DNA of 64,000 nucleotides from RGIG6375 sp964472725 (GCA_964472725.1 CAYYLZ010000001.1:38314-102313); one strand, 5' to 3'; shown: positions 16,794-26,428, numbered from the stretch's first letter. The notes: a model not told the origin generated them from the sequence alone. Translations and numbers: made by a program.

Positions 16794-18233
16794 ATGCTGC
16801 CCGAAACCCGTGTAAGCTTCAAAACCGATGATGCAGCCCTGCAGCGGCTTTATGACACCGCATGCGAAAAGAGCCTTGATAATCTGCGCCTTTTTGGGGA
16901 CAGGCAGGTACTGGTGGAGGGCGGCGGCTATGAAAAGATATGGCTGGAAACTCAGCCCATGGGCGGCGAGATGTACGCCAAGCGGAATATGACTGCCGCA
17001 CTGAATAATCAGCTCTTCTTCATGGAAACTCAGCGGGAGGACGGACGCATAGCCGGCTCTATCCAGTGCATGCCCGACGGCAGCATCGAGCCGCAGTTCA
17101 ATAAATTTCAGGGCTTCTGCTTTCCGTGGCACGCACTGAATATGTATTACTGGCTGGGGGAGGACAAGGAGTATCTTGACCGGCTTGCCAAAAGCCTTGA
17201 GAAGTTCGACGAATACCTGTGGCGCACCCGTGACTCCGACGGCGATGGCTGCCTTGAGTCCTTCTGCGTCTACGATACCGGCGAGGACAACGCCCTGCGC
17301 TACGGCGACTCGCCCGTTTACTGCACCACCGATACCCCGCCCGGGGGGAGCAGCGTAGTGCCAATGGCCTCCATGGATATAATGTCCTTTTCCTACGCCG
17401 CCCGGGATACCCTTGCGGCAATAAGCAGCATTCGGGCAGACGGCAGGGAAGAAGAGTGGCGCAGGGCGGCGGACGATGTGGCCGCGGCGCTGAAAAAGCA
17501 TCTTTGGATAGATGAAAAGGACGCCTGCTTCGATAAGGATAAGTTCGGAAATGTGATGCCCACGCTGGTTCATAATAATCTGCGCTGTATGTACTGGGGC
17601 TCGTTTTCTAAAGAAATGGCAGACCACTTCGTGAGGGAGCATTTGCTCAATGAAGAAGAATTCTGGACGAGCTTGCCCCTGCCATCTGTGGCGGCAAATG
17701 ACCCGCTGTTCCGCAATGCCCTGGAAAATAACTGGAGCGGGCAGGTGGAGGGTCTTACATATCAGCGGGCTATCCTCGCCCTTGAACGCTACGGCTATGA
17801 ACCCATAGTCACGAAGCTTGGGCATAAGCTTTTTGATGCTGTTATCAATGGCGGCTATGTGTTCACACAGCAGTTTGATCCATTCACCGCCGCACCAAGC
17901 CGTGTTGGCATGATAAGCCATGAGCCGCTGCTGCCGGACTCCGACGAGCCTTTTCAGGACTCCTACGGCCCTACCGTCCTTGCGGTGCTGGAGTATATGG
18001 CTCATATTTGGGGCGTCCACATGAATATGGGGCAGCTTTGGTTCAGCCTTGGAAGCGGAATGAAATATACCTACGGGCAGCAGTGGGGCGAGCACGTGTA
18101 CCGCATCGAAAGCGACGGCGAAACCGCACGCGTATTCTTCGATGATGTTGAAAAATTCCGCCACCCCTGCGGCGTAAGACTTATAACGGATTTGCAGGGC
18201 GAATTGATAGAGGTTCGGCCAATCGAAGAATGA
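16794..18233 (+). CDS. Trehalase/GH63-like (alpha/alpha)6 glycosidase
   Basis: A 479-residue soluble protein resembling the mannosylglycerate hydrolase MGH1-like and trehalase-type (alpha/alpha)6 barrels. Suggestive blocks are RTRDSDGDGCLESF (about residues 142-155), which resembles the acid-bearing RDxDGDG loop of GH63-type enzymes, and NWSGQVEGLTYQRA later, similar to the WRGPxW region. Length is in the usual range and there is no signal peptide. AAAAGGAG precedes ATG 16794. The clan assignment is moderate; the sugar is unknown, and arabinose-, rhamnose- or glucose-type linkages are all possible. Confidence 0.65.
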   Translation: MLPETRVSFKTDDAALQRLYDTACEKSLDNLRLFGDRQVLVEGGGYEKIWLETQPMGGEMYAKRNMTAALNNQLFFMETQREDGRIAGSIQCMPDGSIEPQFNKFQGFCFPWHALNMYYWLGEDKEYLDRLAKSLEKFDEYLWRTRDSDGDGCLESFCVYDTGEDNALRYGDSPVYCTTDTPPGGSSVVPMASMDIMSFSYAARDTLAAISSIRADGREEEWRRAADDVAAALKKHLWIDEKDACFDKDKFGNVMPTLVHNNLRCMYWGSFSKEMADHFVREHLLNEEEFWTSLPLPSVAANDPLFRNALENNWSGQVEGLTYQRAILALERYGYEPIVTKLGHKLFDAVINGGYVFTQQFDPFTAAPSRVGMISHEPLLPDSDEPFQDSYGPTVLAVLEYMAHIWGVHMNMGQLWFSLGSGMKYTYGQQWGEHVYRIESDGETARVFFDDVEKFRHPCGVRLITDLQGELIEVRPIEE

Positions 18234-18252
18234 AGTGAGCTACAAAATAAAA

Positions 18253-18402
18253 GGTTAAGCTTCTCCTATGAGGAGAAGCTGGCATAGCGTAGCCATGACT
18301 GATGAGGTGGACAAAAAAGTCAGTACGTCAGTGAATTTAGCGATAGTTACCACCTCATCCACCGCTTACTCGGTCCCCCTTCTCCTCAAGGAGAAGGTTA
18401 AT
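18253..18402. repeat. MITE-like palindromic element, first copy
   Basis: A 150-base segment whose ends are each a small hairpin (GCTTCTCCTATGAGGAGAAGC on the left, CCTTCTCCTCAAGGAGAAGG on the right). Internal arms GATGAGGTGG and CCACCTCATC pair with each other. A related element is at 56464-56619 and a degenerate one at 39181-39400. No transposase is present. The 18234-18468 gap otherwise holds only the galM terminator. Confidence 0.7.
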
Positions 18403-18431
18403 CTATTGTTTGTTGACAAAGCAAAAAAACA

Positions 18432-18461
18432 ACAGCCCTGCTCCGCCGGGAGTAGGGCTGT
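18432..18461 (-). terminator. Terminator after galM
   Basis: ACAGCCCTGCTCC pairs with GGGAGTAGGGCTGT (one bulge) around GCC; the minus strand continues with seven T residues. Confidence 0.85.
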
Positions 18462-18468
18462 ATCTGTA

Positions 18469-19500
18469 TCATCTTACCTCAAACTTGTAAGAGGTCTTGC
18501 TGTAAAATTTCTCGCCTGCGCGGAGAACGGCGCTGGGGAAATTGTCATGGTTAGGTGCGTCGGGGAAGGTCTGGGTTTCAAGGCAGAAGCCGCTGCGCTT
18601 CACATATTCCGCGCCGTCCTTGCCGATGATGCCCATACCGAGACCGTTGCCGGTATAGAACTGCACGGCGGGGCGGTCGGTATACATAGTCATGGCGATG
18701 CCGCTTTCGGGAGAGTAAGCTGCCGCACCAATGCGGAACTGACCGGGAGTGCCGTCAAGCGCGAAGTTGTGGTCATAGCCGCCGGGGCCGTTCAAGGCAG
18801 GAAAATCCTCGTCAATGCGCGCGCCGATGGGGGTGGGCTGGCGCAGATCCATGGGAGTGCACTCAACGGGAGCAATTTCGCCGGTGGGGATAAGAGCCGC
18901 GTCGGTGGGCGTGTAGTGGGAGGCGAAAAGCTGTATCACCTGCTTTTCCACGCTGCCGCTTTCCTGTCCGGAAAGATTGAAATAAGCGTGGTTGGTGGGA
19001 TTGCAGAGAGTGTCCGTATCGCTTATGCCTGCGTATTCGATAACCAGCGCCGCGTTTCGGAGAGTATAAGTCACCTGCATATCCAGCGTGCCGGGGAAAC
19101 CGCCGGTTCCGTCGGGGCTGGTGAGCTTCAGCGTTACGCTGTTCGTGCTTTCGGAAACGACCTCCCAGACCTGACAATCGAAGCCGTCGGGACCGGAATG
19201 GAGCTGATTTGCGCCATCGTTGGCGGGCAGCTCATAGCGCTTGCCGTTCAGCTCAAAGCTGCTGCCGCCGATGCGGTTGGCGAAGCGTCCCACGATAGCA
19301 CCGAAAAAGGTGCGGAAAGGAAAATACTTCTCCGCCGTGTCAAAGCCGAGAACTACGTCACGCAGCTTGCCGTCGCGGTCGGGAACGAGGAGTGTGCGGA
19401 GTATGCCGCCGTAGGTGAGTATCTCGCAGCTGAGGTGACCGTCGGTAAGGGTGATGGCATGAACGGCGCTGCCGTCGGGAAGATAACCGCAAAGTTTCAT
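18469..19500 (-). CDS. galM: Aldose 1-epimerase
   Basis: A 343-residue cytoplasmic mutarotase that interconverts alpha and beta anomers of aldoses such as galactose, glucose or xylose. Family motifs are GAIVGRFANRIGG near residue 75, NPTNHAYFNLSG near 170 with the catalytic His, and YDHNFALDG. The catalytic Glu is in the C-terminal GFCLETQTFPDAPNH block. ATG 19500 is preceded by AGGAGGC at proper spacing. It is divergent from xylA, and in this setting probably speeds anomer supply to xylose isomerase. Confidence 0.95.
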   Translation of the reverse strand: MKLCGYLPDGSAVHAITLTDGHLSCEILTYGGILRTLLVPDRDGKLRDVVLGFDTAEKYFPFRTFFGAIVGRFANRIGGSSFELNGKRYELPANDGANQLHSGPDGFDCQVWEVVSESTNSVTLKLTSPDGTGGFPGTLDMQVTYTLRNAALVIEYAGISDTDTLCNPTNHAYFNLSGQESGSVEKQVIQLFASHYTPTDAALIPTGEIAPVECTPMDLRQPTPIGARIDEDFPALNGPGGYDHNFALDGTPGQFRIGAAAYSPESGIAMTMYTDRPAVQFYTGNGLGMGIIGKDGAEYVKRSGFCLETQTFPDAPNHDNFPSAVLRAGEKFYSKTSYKFEVR

Positions 19501-19580
19501 AACTGCCTCCTGTAAATTGTTTTTCATAAGTATATCACATAAAAAATGTTCTGAAAAGACTATATAAACTGCTTATGACC

Positions 19581-19610
19581 TTGCCATTAAAAGGGAGGGT
19601 TTGATATAAT
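19581..19610 (+). promoter_or_regulatory. Predicted promoter of the xylA-GH3-xylB operon
   Basis: TTGCCA (19581-19586), 18-base spacer containing AAAAGGGAGGG, TATAAT (19605-19610), 37 bases before xylA. I could not identify a XylR-type or catabolite repression site with confidence. Confidence 0.55.
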
Positions 19611-19646
19611 GATTGCATAAATCATAAAAAAAGGGGAGACCGAACC

Positions 19647-20963
19647 ATGAAAGAATTCTTCACATCTATTCCTTATGTAAAATATGAGGGCAAGGATACC
19701 ACCAATCCCATGGCCTTCCGCTACTATAATCCCGATGAGGTTATCGCAGACAAGCCCATGCGTGAGCACCTGAAGTTTGCCATGGCTTATTGGCACAATA
19801 TGTGCGCCGAGGGCACCGATATGTTCGGCGTAGGCACCGTTGATAAGAGCTACGGCACCGACGACCCCATGGAGCAGGCAAAGAATAAGGCGCTGGCTGC
19901 ATTTGAGTTCATGGATAAGCTGTCCATCGACTATTTCTGCTTCCACGACCGTGATATTGCTCCCGAGGGCGCGACCCTTGCCGAGTCCAATGCCCGCCTT
20001 GACGAAATTACCGATTTCATCAAGGAACTGATGGAAAAGTACAATAAGAAGCTGCTTTGGGGTACCGCCAACTGCTTCAATAATCCCCGCTATATGCACG
20101 GCGCAGGCACCGCTCCCAACGCCGACGTATTCGCATTTGCCGCCGCGCAGATAAAGAAGGCCATTGAAATTACCGTCAAGCTGGGTGGCAAGGGCTACGT
20201 TTACTGGGGCGGACGCGAGGGATATGAAACTCTGCTCAATACCGATATGGGTAAGGAACTGGACAACATGGCATACCTGCTGAAGCTCACCAGCGAGTAC
20301 GGACGCTCCATCGGCTTCGACGGCGATTACTACATCGAGCCCAAGCCCAAGGAGCCCACCAAGCACCAGTATGACTTCGACGCAGCTACCGTATGCGGCT
20401 TCCTTGCCAAGTACGGCCTGGACAAGGATTTCAAGCTCAATATCGAAGCCAACCACGCCACCCTCGCCGGTCACACCTTCCAGCATGAGCTGAACGTGGC
20501 TCGCGTAAACGGCGCATTCGGCTCCATTGACGCAAATCAGGGCGATATGCTCCTGGGCTGGGATACCGACCAGTTCCCCACCAATATTTACGATACTATT
20601 CTCTGCATGCTGGAAGTCCTCAAGGCAGGCGGTTTCACCAACGGCGGTCTGAACTTCGACGCAAAGACCCGCCGCGGCTCCTACGATTACGAGGATATGG
20701 CATACGCATACATTGCCGGTATGGACGCTTTCGCCCTCGGTCTGCGCCTTGCGGTGAAGATCATGGAGGACGGCCGTCTTGACCAGTTCGTTAAGGAACG
20801 CTACTCCAGCTACGACAGCGGCATCGGCAAGAAGATAAGCGAGCGCTGCGCCACCATTGAGGAGCTGGAGCAGTATGCGCTGGAGATGGGCGAGGTCAAG
20901 ACCAATATCTCCGGCAGACAGGAGTATCTGGAGAACATTCTCAACCGTATCATCTTCGCATAA
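19647..20963 (+). CDS. xylA: Xylose isomerase
   Basis: A 438-residue class II xylose isomerase, converting D-xylose to D-xylulose in the cytoplasm with two divalent metals. The catalytic His is in FCFHDRD (H100, D103). Metal and substrate residues occur in YIEPKPKEPTKHQYD and LNIEANHATLAGHTFQHE, and the D/D metal pair in GSIDANQGD. The length matches the 430-440 residue class II group of Firmicutes and Bacteroidetes. AGGGGAG lies before ATG 19647. It heads an operon with the GH3 xylosidase gene (10 bases downstream) and xylB. Confidence 0.97.
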   Translation: MKEFFTSIPYVKYEGKDTTNPMAFRYYNPDEVIADKPMREHLKFAMAYWHNMCAEGTDMFGVGTVDKSYGTDDPMEQAKNKALAAFEFMDKLSIDYFCFHDRDIAPEGATLAESNARLDEITDFIKELMEKYNKKLLWGTANCFNNPRYMHGAGTAPNADVFAFAAAQIKKAIEITVKLGGKGYVYWGGREGYETLLNTDMGKELDNMAYLLKLTSEYGRSIGFDGDYYIEPKPKEPTKHQYDFDAATVCGFLAKYGLDKDFKLNIEANHATLAGHTFQHELNVARVNGAFGSIDANQGDMLLGWDTDQFPTNIYDTILCMLEVLKAGGFTNGGLNFDAKTRRGSYDYEDMAYAYIAGMDAFALGLRLAVKIMEDGRLDQFVKERYSSYDSGIGKKISERCATIEELEQYALEMGEVKTNISGRQEYLENILNRIIFA

Positions 20964-20973
20964 GGTGAGCCTT

Positions 20974-23073
20974 ATGAACAAAAAAGAAGCAAAAACCCGC
21001 GCCGCTGCACTTGTAGCGCAGATGACCGTGGAAGAGAAGCTTTCCCAGCTTCTCTATAACGCGCCCGCCATCGAGCGGTTGGGCATAAATGAGCATAACT
21101 GGTGGAACGAAGCCTCCCACGGCGTAGCCCGCTCGGGCATGGCCACGGTGTTCCCCCACGCGATCGCTCTTGCCGCCACCTTTGACCCCGAGCTTATCGG
21201 AAGAGTGGGTGAGACCGTATCCACCGAGGCTCGCGCCAAGTACAATAACAGCGTGAAGAAGGGCGACCGTGATATTTTCAAGGGTCTTACCTTCTGGACG
21301 CCCAATATCAATATTTTCCGCGACCCCCGCTGGGGTCGGGGGCAGGAAACCTTCGGAGAAGACCCCTACCTTACCGCCGTGCTGGGTGTGGAGTACATAA
21401 AGGGGCTGCAGGGCGACGGCGAGTTTCTCAAATCCGCCGCCTGCGCCAAGCATCTTGCCGTCCATTCCGGCCCGGAGGCACTGCGCCACAGCTTCGACGC
21501 GGTGGCGGACGAGCATGACCTTTGGGAAACCTACCTGCCTGCCTTTGAGTGGGCGGTGAAAAGCGGCGTTGCGGGCGTAATGGGCGCCTATAACCGTACC
21601 AATGGCGAGCCCTGCTGCGCAAGCAAGCGGCTTATGCAGGATATTCTGATGGGTCAGTGGCAGTTCGACGGCTATTTCACCTCCGACTGCTGGGCGATAA
21701 TAGATATCTGCAAGAACCACCACTATACGGACACCATGCCCGAAGCGGCGGCGCTTGCCCTGAAAACCGGCTGCCATCTCAACTGCGGCGACGCTTACCG
21801 TGAGCTGATTGACGCTTACGAAATGGATCTTATTGACGAGGCCGACATCGACACGGCTGCCGTAAAACTCTTCGAGATACGTCACCTGCTGGGCGAGTTT
21901 GAGGAAAACCGCCCCTATGCGGATATCCCCTTTGATAAGTTGGACTGCGAGGAGCACCGTCAGCTGAACCTTGAAGCAGCCCGTGATTGCATGGTGCTGC
22001 TGAAAAACGACGGCTTTCTGCCCATCGACCCGGAAAAGAAGCATAAGATAGCCGTCATCGGCCCCAACGCCATGTCCACCATCGCCCTTGAAGGTAACTA
22101 TAACGGTATGGCATCGGAATATATCACCCTCGCCGACGGCGTGCGTCGTGTGTTCGCAGACTCCCATATCCGTGTCGCCAAGGGCGCGAATATATGGATT
22201 GACGAGAAAAACTACTGCAACGGCTTTGCAAATATGATAAGCGAGGGCATAGCCTACGCGGAAAACGCCGATATAACTATCCTTTGCCTTGGCCTTGACT
22301 GCACCATCGAGGGCGAGGAGAACGGCATGAAGAACGAGTACTTCGATGGCGGCGACAAGCTGCAGCTGCTTCTGCCGAAAACGCAGATAGACCTTGCTGA
22401 GGCGGTCTGCGATGCCTGCGACAACGTTATCGTCGTTGTCCTTGCGGGCAGCGCCGTTGACCTTGGCGAAAAGGTGACAGGCAAGGCGCGAGCCATTATC
22501 CACGGCTGGTATCCGGGCGCAGTGGGCGGTCTTGCGGCGGCGGAGCTTATGGCGGGAAAATATTCCCCCAGCGGCAGACTTCCCGTCACATTCTATCGCA
22601 GCCTTGCCGACCTGCCGGAGTTTACCGACTACGCCATGGCAGGGCGCACCTACCGCTACTTTGCGGGCGAGCCTCTTTATCCCTTCGGCTACGGACTTTC
22701 CTATACCCGCTTTGCCTATTCCGATGTGAAGCTGGCAGGGGAGAACGAGGAGGAATATGAGATAGAGTTCAACCTTGAAAACATCGGCGGTATGGACGGC
22801 AAGGAAAAGGTGCAGATATACGCCGAATATACCGATTCCCGCACTGTAACGCCGCTGCGTCAGCTCTGCGCGGTCAAGTCCGTGAGCCTGAAAGCAGGGG
22901 AGGAGCGGAATGTAAGTATGAAGGTAAACAAATACTGGCTCAAGGCAGTCCTGCCCGACGGAAGCCGTACCGAACCCGACGGAAGCCTGTGCCTTTGGGT
23001 GGGCGGTCATCAGCCCGACCCGAGAAGCGCTCAGCTCTGCGGCAGCGAGCCGGTAAAACTTGAAGTGAGGTAA
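20974..23073 (+). CDS. Glycoside hydrolase family 3, probable beta-xylosidase
   Basis: A 699-residue GH3 enzyme that releases terminal sugars from beta-linked oligosaccharides. Domains in order are the N-terminal TIM barrel, an alpha/beta sandwich and a C-terminal fibronectin III-like domain (from about residue 590). The catalytic nucleophile is Asp 238 in GYFTSDCWAI. NWWNEASHGVAR near residue 36 is typical of GH3 xylan 1,4-beta-xylosidases, and the position between xylA and xylB supports that. There is no signal peptide, so it acts on imported xylo-oligosaccharides. ATG 20974 uses AAGGTGAG, which overlaps the xylA stop codon, suggesting coupled translation. Confidence 0.9.
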   Translation: MNKKEAKTRAAALVAQMTVEEKLSQLLYNAPAIERLGINEHNWWNEASHGVARSGMATVFPHAIALAATFDPELIGRVGETVSTEARAKYNNSVKKGDRDIFKGLTFWTPNINIFRDPRWGRGQETFGEDPYLTAVLGVEYIKGLQGDGEFLKSAACAKHLAVHSGPEALRHSFDAVADEHDLWETYLPAFEWAVKSGVAGVMGAYNRTNGEPCCASKRLMQDILMGQWQFDGYFTSDCWAIIDICKNHHYTDTMPEAAALALKTGCHLNCGDAYRELIDAYEMDLIDEADIDTAAVKLFEIRHLLGEFEENRPYADIPFDKLDCEEHRQLNLEAARDCMVLLKNDGFLPIDPEKKHKIAVIGPNAMSTIALEGNYNGMASEYITLADGVRRVFADSHIRVAKGANIWIDEKNYCNGFANMISEGIAYAENADITILCLGLDCTIEGEENGMKNEYFDGGDKLQLLLPKTQIDLAEAVCDACDNVIVVVLAGSAVDLGEKVTGKARAIIHGWYPGAVGGLAAAELMAGKYSPSGRLPVTFYRSLADLPEFTDYAMAGRTYRYFAGEPLYPFGYGLSYTRFAYSDVKLAGENEEEYEIEFNLENIGGMDGKEKVQIYAEYTDSRTVTPLRQLCAVKSVSLKAGEERNVSMKVNKYWLKAVLPDGSRTEPDGSLCLWVGGHQPDPRSAQLCGSEPVKLEVR

Positions 23074-23078
23074 CGATT

Positions 23079-24602
23079 ATGAAATACACATTAGGTATAG
23101 ACGTTGGAACCTCCGGCACAAAAACCGTCCTTTTCGACACAAACGGACGGAAAATTGCCTCCCATACCATTGAGTACCCCATGTACCAGCCCAAGAACGG
23201 CTGGGCGGAGCAGGAGCCTGCCGACTGGTGGAACGCCGTGCAGGGTACGATAAAGGAAACCGTGACCAAAAGCGGAGTGGATAAGGCGGACATCGTGGGC
23301 ATCGGCATATCCGGACAGATGCACGGCCTCGTCATGCTGGACGCGGATAATAATGTGCTGCGCCCCTCTATAATATGGTGCGACCAGCGCACCGGCGAGG
23401 AGTGCGCCGATATTGAGCGCCTTGTGGGCAAAAAGCGCCTTATTGAAATTACCGCAAATCCCGCGCTGACGGGCTTTACCGCCTCCAAAATCATGTGGGT
23501 GAAGAAGCACGAGCCGGAGATATACGCCAAGTGCGCCCATATCCTGCTGCCCAAGGACTATATCCGCCTTATGCTCACCGGCGAGTACGCCACCGAGGTG
23601 TCCGACGCCAGCGGCATGCAGCTGCTGGACGTACCCGGACGCTGCTGGTCGGACGAGGTGCTGGAGAAGCTGGGCATTGATAAGAAGCTGCTGGGCAAGG
23701 TTTACGAATCCCCGGAGATAACCGGCTGCGTCACCGCCGAAGCCGCTGAAAGCTGCGCTCTCGCGGCGGGTACTCCCGTTGTGGGCGGAGCGGGCGATAA
23801 TGCCGCCGCCGCTGTGGGCGAGGGCGTGGTTGCCGACGGCAGAGCCTTTACCACCATCGGCACCAGCGGTGTGGTTTTTGCCCATACCGATGACATTCAA
23901 ATCGACCCCGAGGGCCGTGTGCACACCTTCTGCTGCGCCGTTCCCGGCGCATGGCACCTTATGGGTGTCACTCAGGCTGCGGGACTTTCCCTGCGCTGGC
24001 TTCGTGACACCGTCTGCAGCGAGGAAATGGCTGAGGCCGCCGAAAAGGGCATTGACCCTTACGTTATAATGGACGAAGAAGCGGCCGCGGCCCCCATCGG
24101 CGCAAACCGCCTCTTGTATATGCCCTACCTTATGGGCGAGCGCACCCCCCATCTTGACCCGGATTGCCGTGGAGCATTTGTGGGTCTTTCGGCAATGCAT
24201 ACCCGCGGCGACATGGTGCGAGCCGTCATGGAGGGTGTCAGCTATTCTCTCAAGGACTGTCTTGGTATACTTGAAGGCATGGGCGCTGCTCCGGATACCA
24301 TGCGCATCTGCGGAGGCGGCGGCAAGAGCGCTTTCTGGCGCAAAATGCTGGCTGACGTATACGGCGTACCTGTGCAGACCGTCGAGTCCGACGAAGGCCC
24401 CGCCCTTGGCGTTGCTATTCTCGCCATGGTTGGCGCAGGGGTTTATCCCACGGTCAAGGACGCCTGCGATGCCATAGTGCGCGTCAAGGATACCACCGAA
24501 GCCGCAGCGGAAAATACCGCCGAATACGCAAAGTTCTATGATATTTATACTAAACTCTACAGTCACCTGAAAGCCGATTTCAAGGCTTTGGCAATGCTGT
24601 AA
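23079..24602 (+). CDS. xylB: Xylulokinase
   Basis: A 507-residue FGGY-family kinase that phosphorylates D-xylulose for the pentose phosphate pathway. The N-terminal ATPase motif is LGIDVGTSGTKTVLFD. The substrate region has GIGISGQMHGLVMLD and IIWCDQRT, and the C-terminal FGGY signature is MRICGGGGKSAFWRKMLADV. The start is 5 bases after the GH3 stop and uses a GAGG site inside the end of that gene. It completes the route from xylo-oligosaccharide to xylulose 5-phosphate. Confidence 0.96.
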   Translation: MKYTLGIDVGTSGTKTVLFDTNGRKIASHTIEYPMYQPKNGWAEQEPADWWNAVQGTIKETVTKSGVDKADIVGIGISGQMHGLVMLDADNNVLRPSIIWCDQRTGEECADIERLVGKKRLIEITANPALTGFTASKIMWVKKHEPEIYAKCAHILLPKDYIRLMLTGEYATEVSDASGMQLLDVPGRCWSDEVLEKLGIDKKLLGKVYESPEITGCVTAEAAESCALAAGTPVVGGAGDNAAAAVGEGVVADGRAFTTIGTSGVVFAHTDDIQIDPEGRVHTFCCAVPGAWHLMGVTQAAGLSLRWLRDTVCSEEMAEAAEKGIDPYVIMDEEAAAAPIGANRLLYMPYLMGERTPHLDPDCRGAFVGLSAMHTRGDMVRAVMEGVSYSLKDCLGILEGMGAAPDTMRICGGGGKSAFWRKMLADVYGVPVQTVESDEGPALGVAILAMVGAGVYPTVKDACDAIVRVKDTTEAAAENTAEYAKFYDIYTKLYSHLKADFKALAML

Positions 24603-24633
24603 TTATCCTTCAAATTCTTGTGAATATGCTTAC

Positions 24634-24667
24634 GGGGCGCTGCATTATGTGGCGCCCTAAAATTTTT
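24634..24667 (+). terminator. Terminator after xylB
   Basis: GGGCGC (24635-24640) pairs with GCGCCC (24652-24657) across an 11-base loop, followed by TAAAATTTTT. Confidence 0.65.
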
Positions 24668-24735
24668 GTGATATTTTGCTCAGTTTGTTTGTTATATGGG
24701 TGATACATCAAATAAAAAGATGGGAGGTGACCCCT

Positions 24736-25239
24736 TTGGAACGGGAAAGGATAGATGAGCTGTTTCGCGCCTACGCAGATGATGTGTTCCGGCTGGCCTA
24801 CAGTTATTTAGGCAGCCGTGCCGATGCGGAAGACGTGTGCCAAAGCGTGTTCCTTAAACTCACCGCCGATAAGATAAATTTGTGGCCGGGGCGTGAAAAA
24901 AGCTGGCTATTGAAGTGCACGGCAAACCGATGCAAAAATCACCTGAAGTCCTTTTGGAAACGACAGGTGGGCGCACTGGAAGAGAGTGTTCCATTTCGGG
25001 ATGATGAAGACAGGGCGCTGCACGACGCGGTGGCGGCGCTGCCGCCGGGATACCGGGCGGTGATCCACCTCTACTATTTTGAGGGATACGATCAAGGGGA
25101 GATAGGAGAGATTTTAGGCATCTCTCGTACAGCGGTTCAGACCCGAATGAGTCGAGCGAGAACCATGCTGAAAAAGGAGCTGAGTGATGATGAAAGAACG
25201 ATATCGGAAAATGATGGAACAGGTAGCTTTGAGCGATGA
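24736..25239 (+). CDS. ECF-type RNA polymerase sigma factor
   Basis: A 167-residue sigma-70 family factor with only regions 2 and 4. Region 2 (about residues 5-70) contains DVFRLAYSYLGSRADAEDV and the core-binding FLKLTAD block. Region 4 (about 100-150) contains LPPGYRAVIHLYYFEGY and a helix-turn-helix ending in MSRARTMLKKEL. The best start is TTG 24736, because GGGAGGTGA is ideally spaced and no ATG in frame has a site. The next gene overlaps it by 53 bases and encodes a membrane-anchored protein, the usual layout for a sigma/anti-sigma pair. Confidence 0.88.
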   Translation: MERERIDELFRAYADDVFRLAYSYLGSRADAEDVCQSVFLKLTADKINLWPGREKSWLLKCTANRCKNHLKSFWKRQVGALEESVPFRDDEDRALHDAVAALPPGYRAVIHLYYFEGYDQGEIGEILGISRTAVQTRMSRARTMLKKELSDDERTISENDGTGSFER

Positions 25240-26191
25240 AGCAAAAGCCCGCATTGCGGCAGAGCTGAGCGGAGAGAAGAAGGCGGCTCGAAGAGCGCCT
25301 TTACGTATCGTACTCGCCGCAGCCTGCGTATGCTTAGCACTGGCGGTCGGCGCGTTGGCGGTTGCCGGACTGCCGGGGGTATGGTTGGGCGAACAGGAGT
25401 CAACCGTGGAAAGATCTTCCTACCGGGTGCAGGCGGAACTTGGCGAGTGGAACATAGAAACCATGGGGCAGCAGCTGCGAGAGGATTTGGCGGCGGATTC
25501 GCTGCGCCGAACCTTTGACGACAGAAAGAGCCTTGAGGACTATATAGGCGTATCACTGATACGAAGCCCACTGCTTGAAGAGGCGGGAATTGTGGAGGAT
25601 TTGGAGGAAAGCATTGAACATGGGTGGGATATTCGTCCTGAGCTGTGTGTGGATCCCGATGCCCGCTATGTGCTGACCGGCACTACGATGGACGGAGAGG
25701 AAATGAGCGGGACACCTGAGGTGCTGAAAGTCACCGCTCACCGAGTGGTGGAAAATGCGGAAGTGTATCTTGACGCCCGCATTGTTACCGACAGCGCCGA
25801 TGCGCAGGCTCTGCAAGAGGGATTGATGGGCGAAGAGTTTAGCCCGCTGCCGCATATTTGGTCTGACTTCGTCCGTGATGAAAACGGCTATTTTGTGACG
25901 GATAAAAAGGGAAGGCCAAAACTGGAAGTCATAGAGTATAGCACGGCGGAAAAAACATTTGATGGCATTGAGCATAAAATGGCAAACGGCATCACTGCTA
26001 CTATAGTTGTTGTGTGTGACGTGGAATGGGACGGCAGCCGAGGTTTTCAGGAGTATATCGGATATTTTGTCAGCGATGGTATTCTTTATACTATACGACC
26101 TTACGCCATTTATGATCCCCACCAAAGCTTCCCTATGAATGACTACGATATGCTTAAAGTGCTAAAAACAGTGCTGGACTCTTTTTCTTGA
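25187..26191 (+). CDS. Single-pass membrane protein, candidate anti-sigma or sensor partner of the ECF factor
   Basis: A 334-residue protein not assignable to a named family. The cytoplasmic N-terminus of about 35 residues (MMKERYRKMMEQVALSDEAK) is followed by one span near residues 41-63 and an extracytoplasmic domain of about 270 residues. Topology, and a start inside the sigma gene, match anti-sigma factors. The short helical N-terminus resembles the pattern often seen before DUF4367/DUF4179-type proteins, but I see no zinc-binding HxxxCxxC motif. ATG 25187 has AAAGGAG 7 bases upstream. Confidence 0.65.
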   Translation: MMKERYRKMMEQVALSDEAKARIAAELSGEKKAARRAPLRIVLAAACVCLALAVGALAVAGLPGVWLGEQESTVERSSYRVQAELGEWNIETMGQQLREDLAADSLRRTFDDRKSLEDYIGVSLIRSPLLEEAGIVEDLEESIEHGWDIRPELCVDPDARYVLTGTTMDGEEMSGTPEVLKVTAHRVVENAEVYLDARIVTDSADAQALQEGLMGEEFSPLPHIWSDFVRDENGYFVTDKKGRPKLEVIEYSTAEKTFDGIEHKMANGITATIVVVCDVEWDGSRGFQEYIGYFVSDGILYTIRPYAIYDPHQSFPMNDYDMLKVLKTVLDSFS

Positions 26192-26201
26192 AATTGCATA
26201 A

Positions 26202-26231
26202 CAAAAGAGGAGTCGAAAGACTCCTCTTTTG
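26202..26231 (+). terminator. Terminator after the sigma operon
   Basis: CAAAAGAGGAGTC pairs with GACTCCTCTTTTG around GAAA. Confidence 0.85.
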
Positions 26232-26273
26232 TGCGTTGAAAGAATTATGTGAGCAGTGAGCTTTTAATATAGC

Positions 26274-26400
26274 CTTCCACCCTTCGGGGCGAGATTGAGC
26301 ACAGCGGCAGGGGCACGCCCCTGCCCTGCACTTGTTGAATAAACTCAAATTATGTCCGTAGGGCTGAGGCGTGCCTCAGCCGTGATGTTAACGGATTTAT
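26274..26400. repeat. Intergenic palindromic modules
   Basis: CAGGGGCACGCCCCTG and GGCTGAGGCGTGCCTCAGCC are perfect or near-perfect small palindromes in a non-coding stretch. The first is related to a GCAGGGCGTGTCCCTGC module near 39575-39600. They look like members of the dispersed intergenic repeats in this genome. Confidence 0.5.
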
Positions 26401-26428
26401 ATCGCTGCTTTTGACCCTCGGGCCAAAG

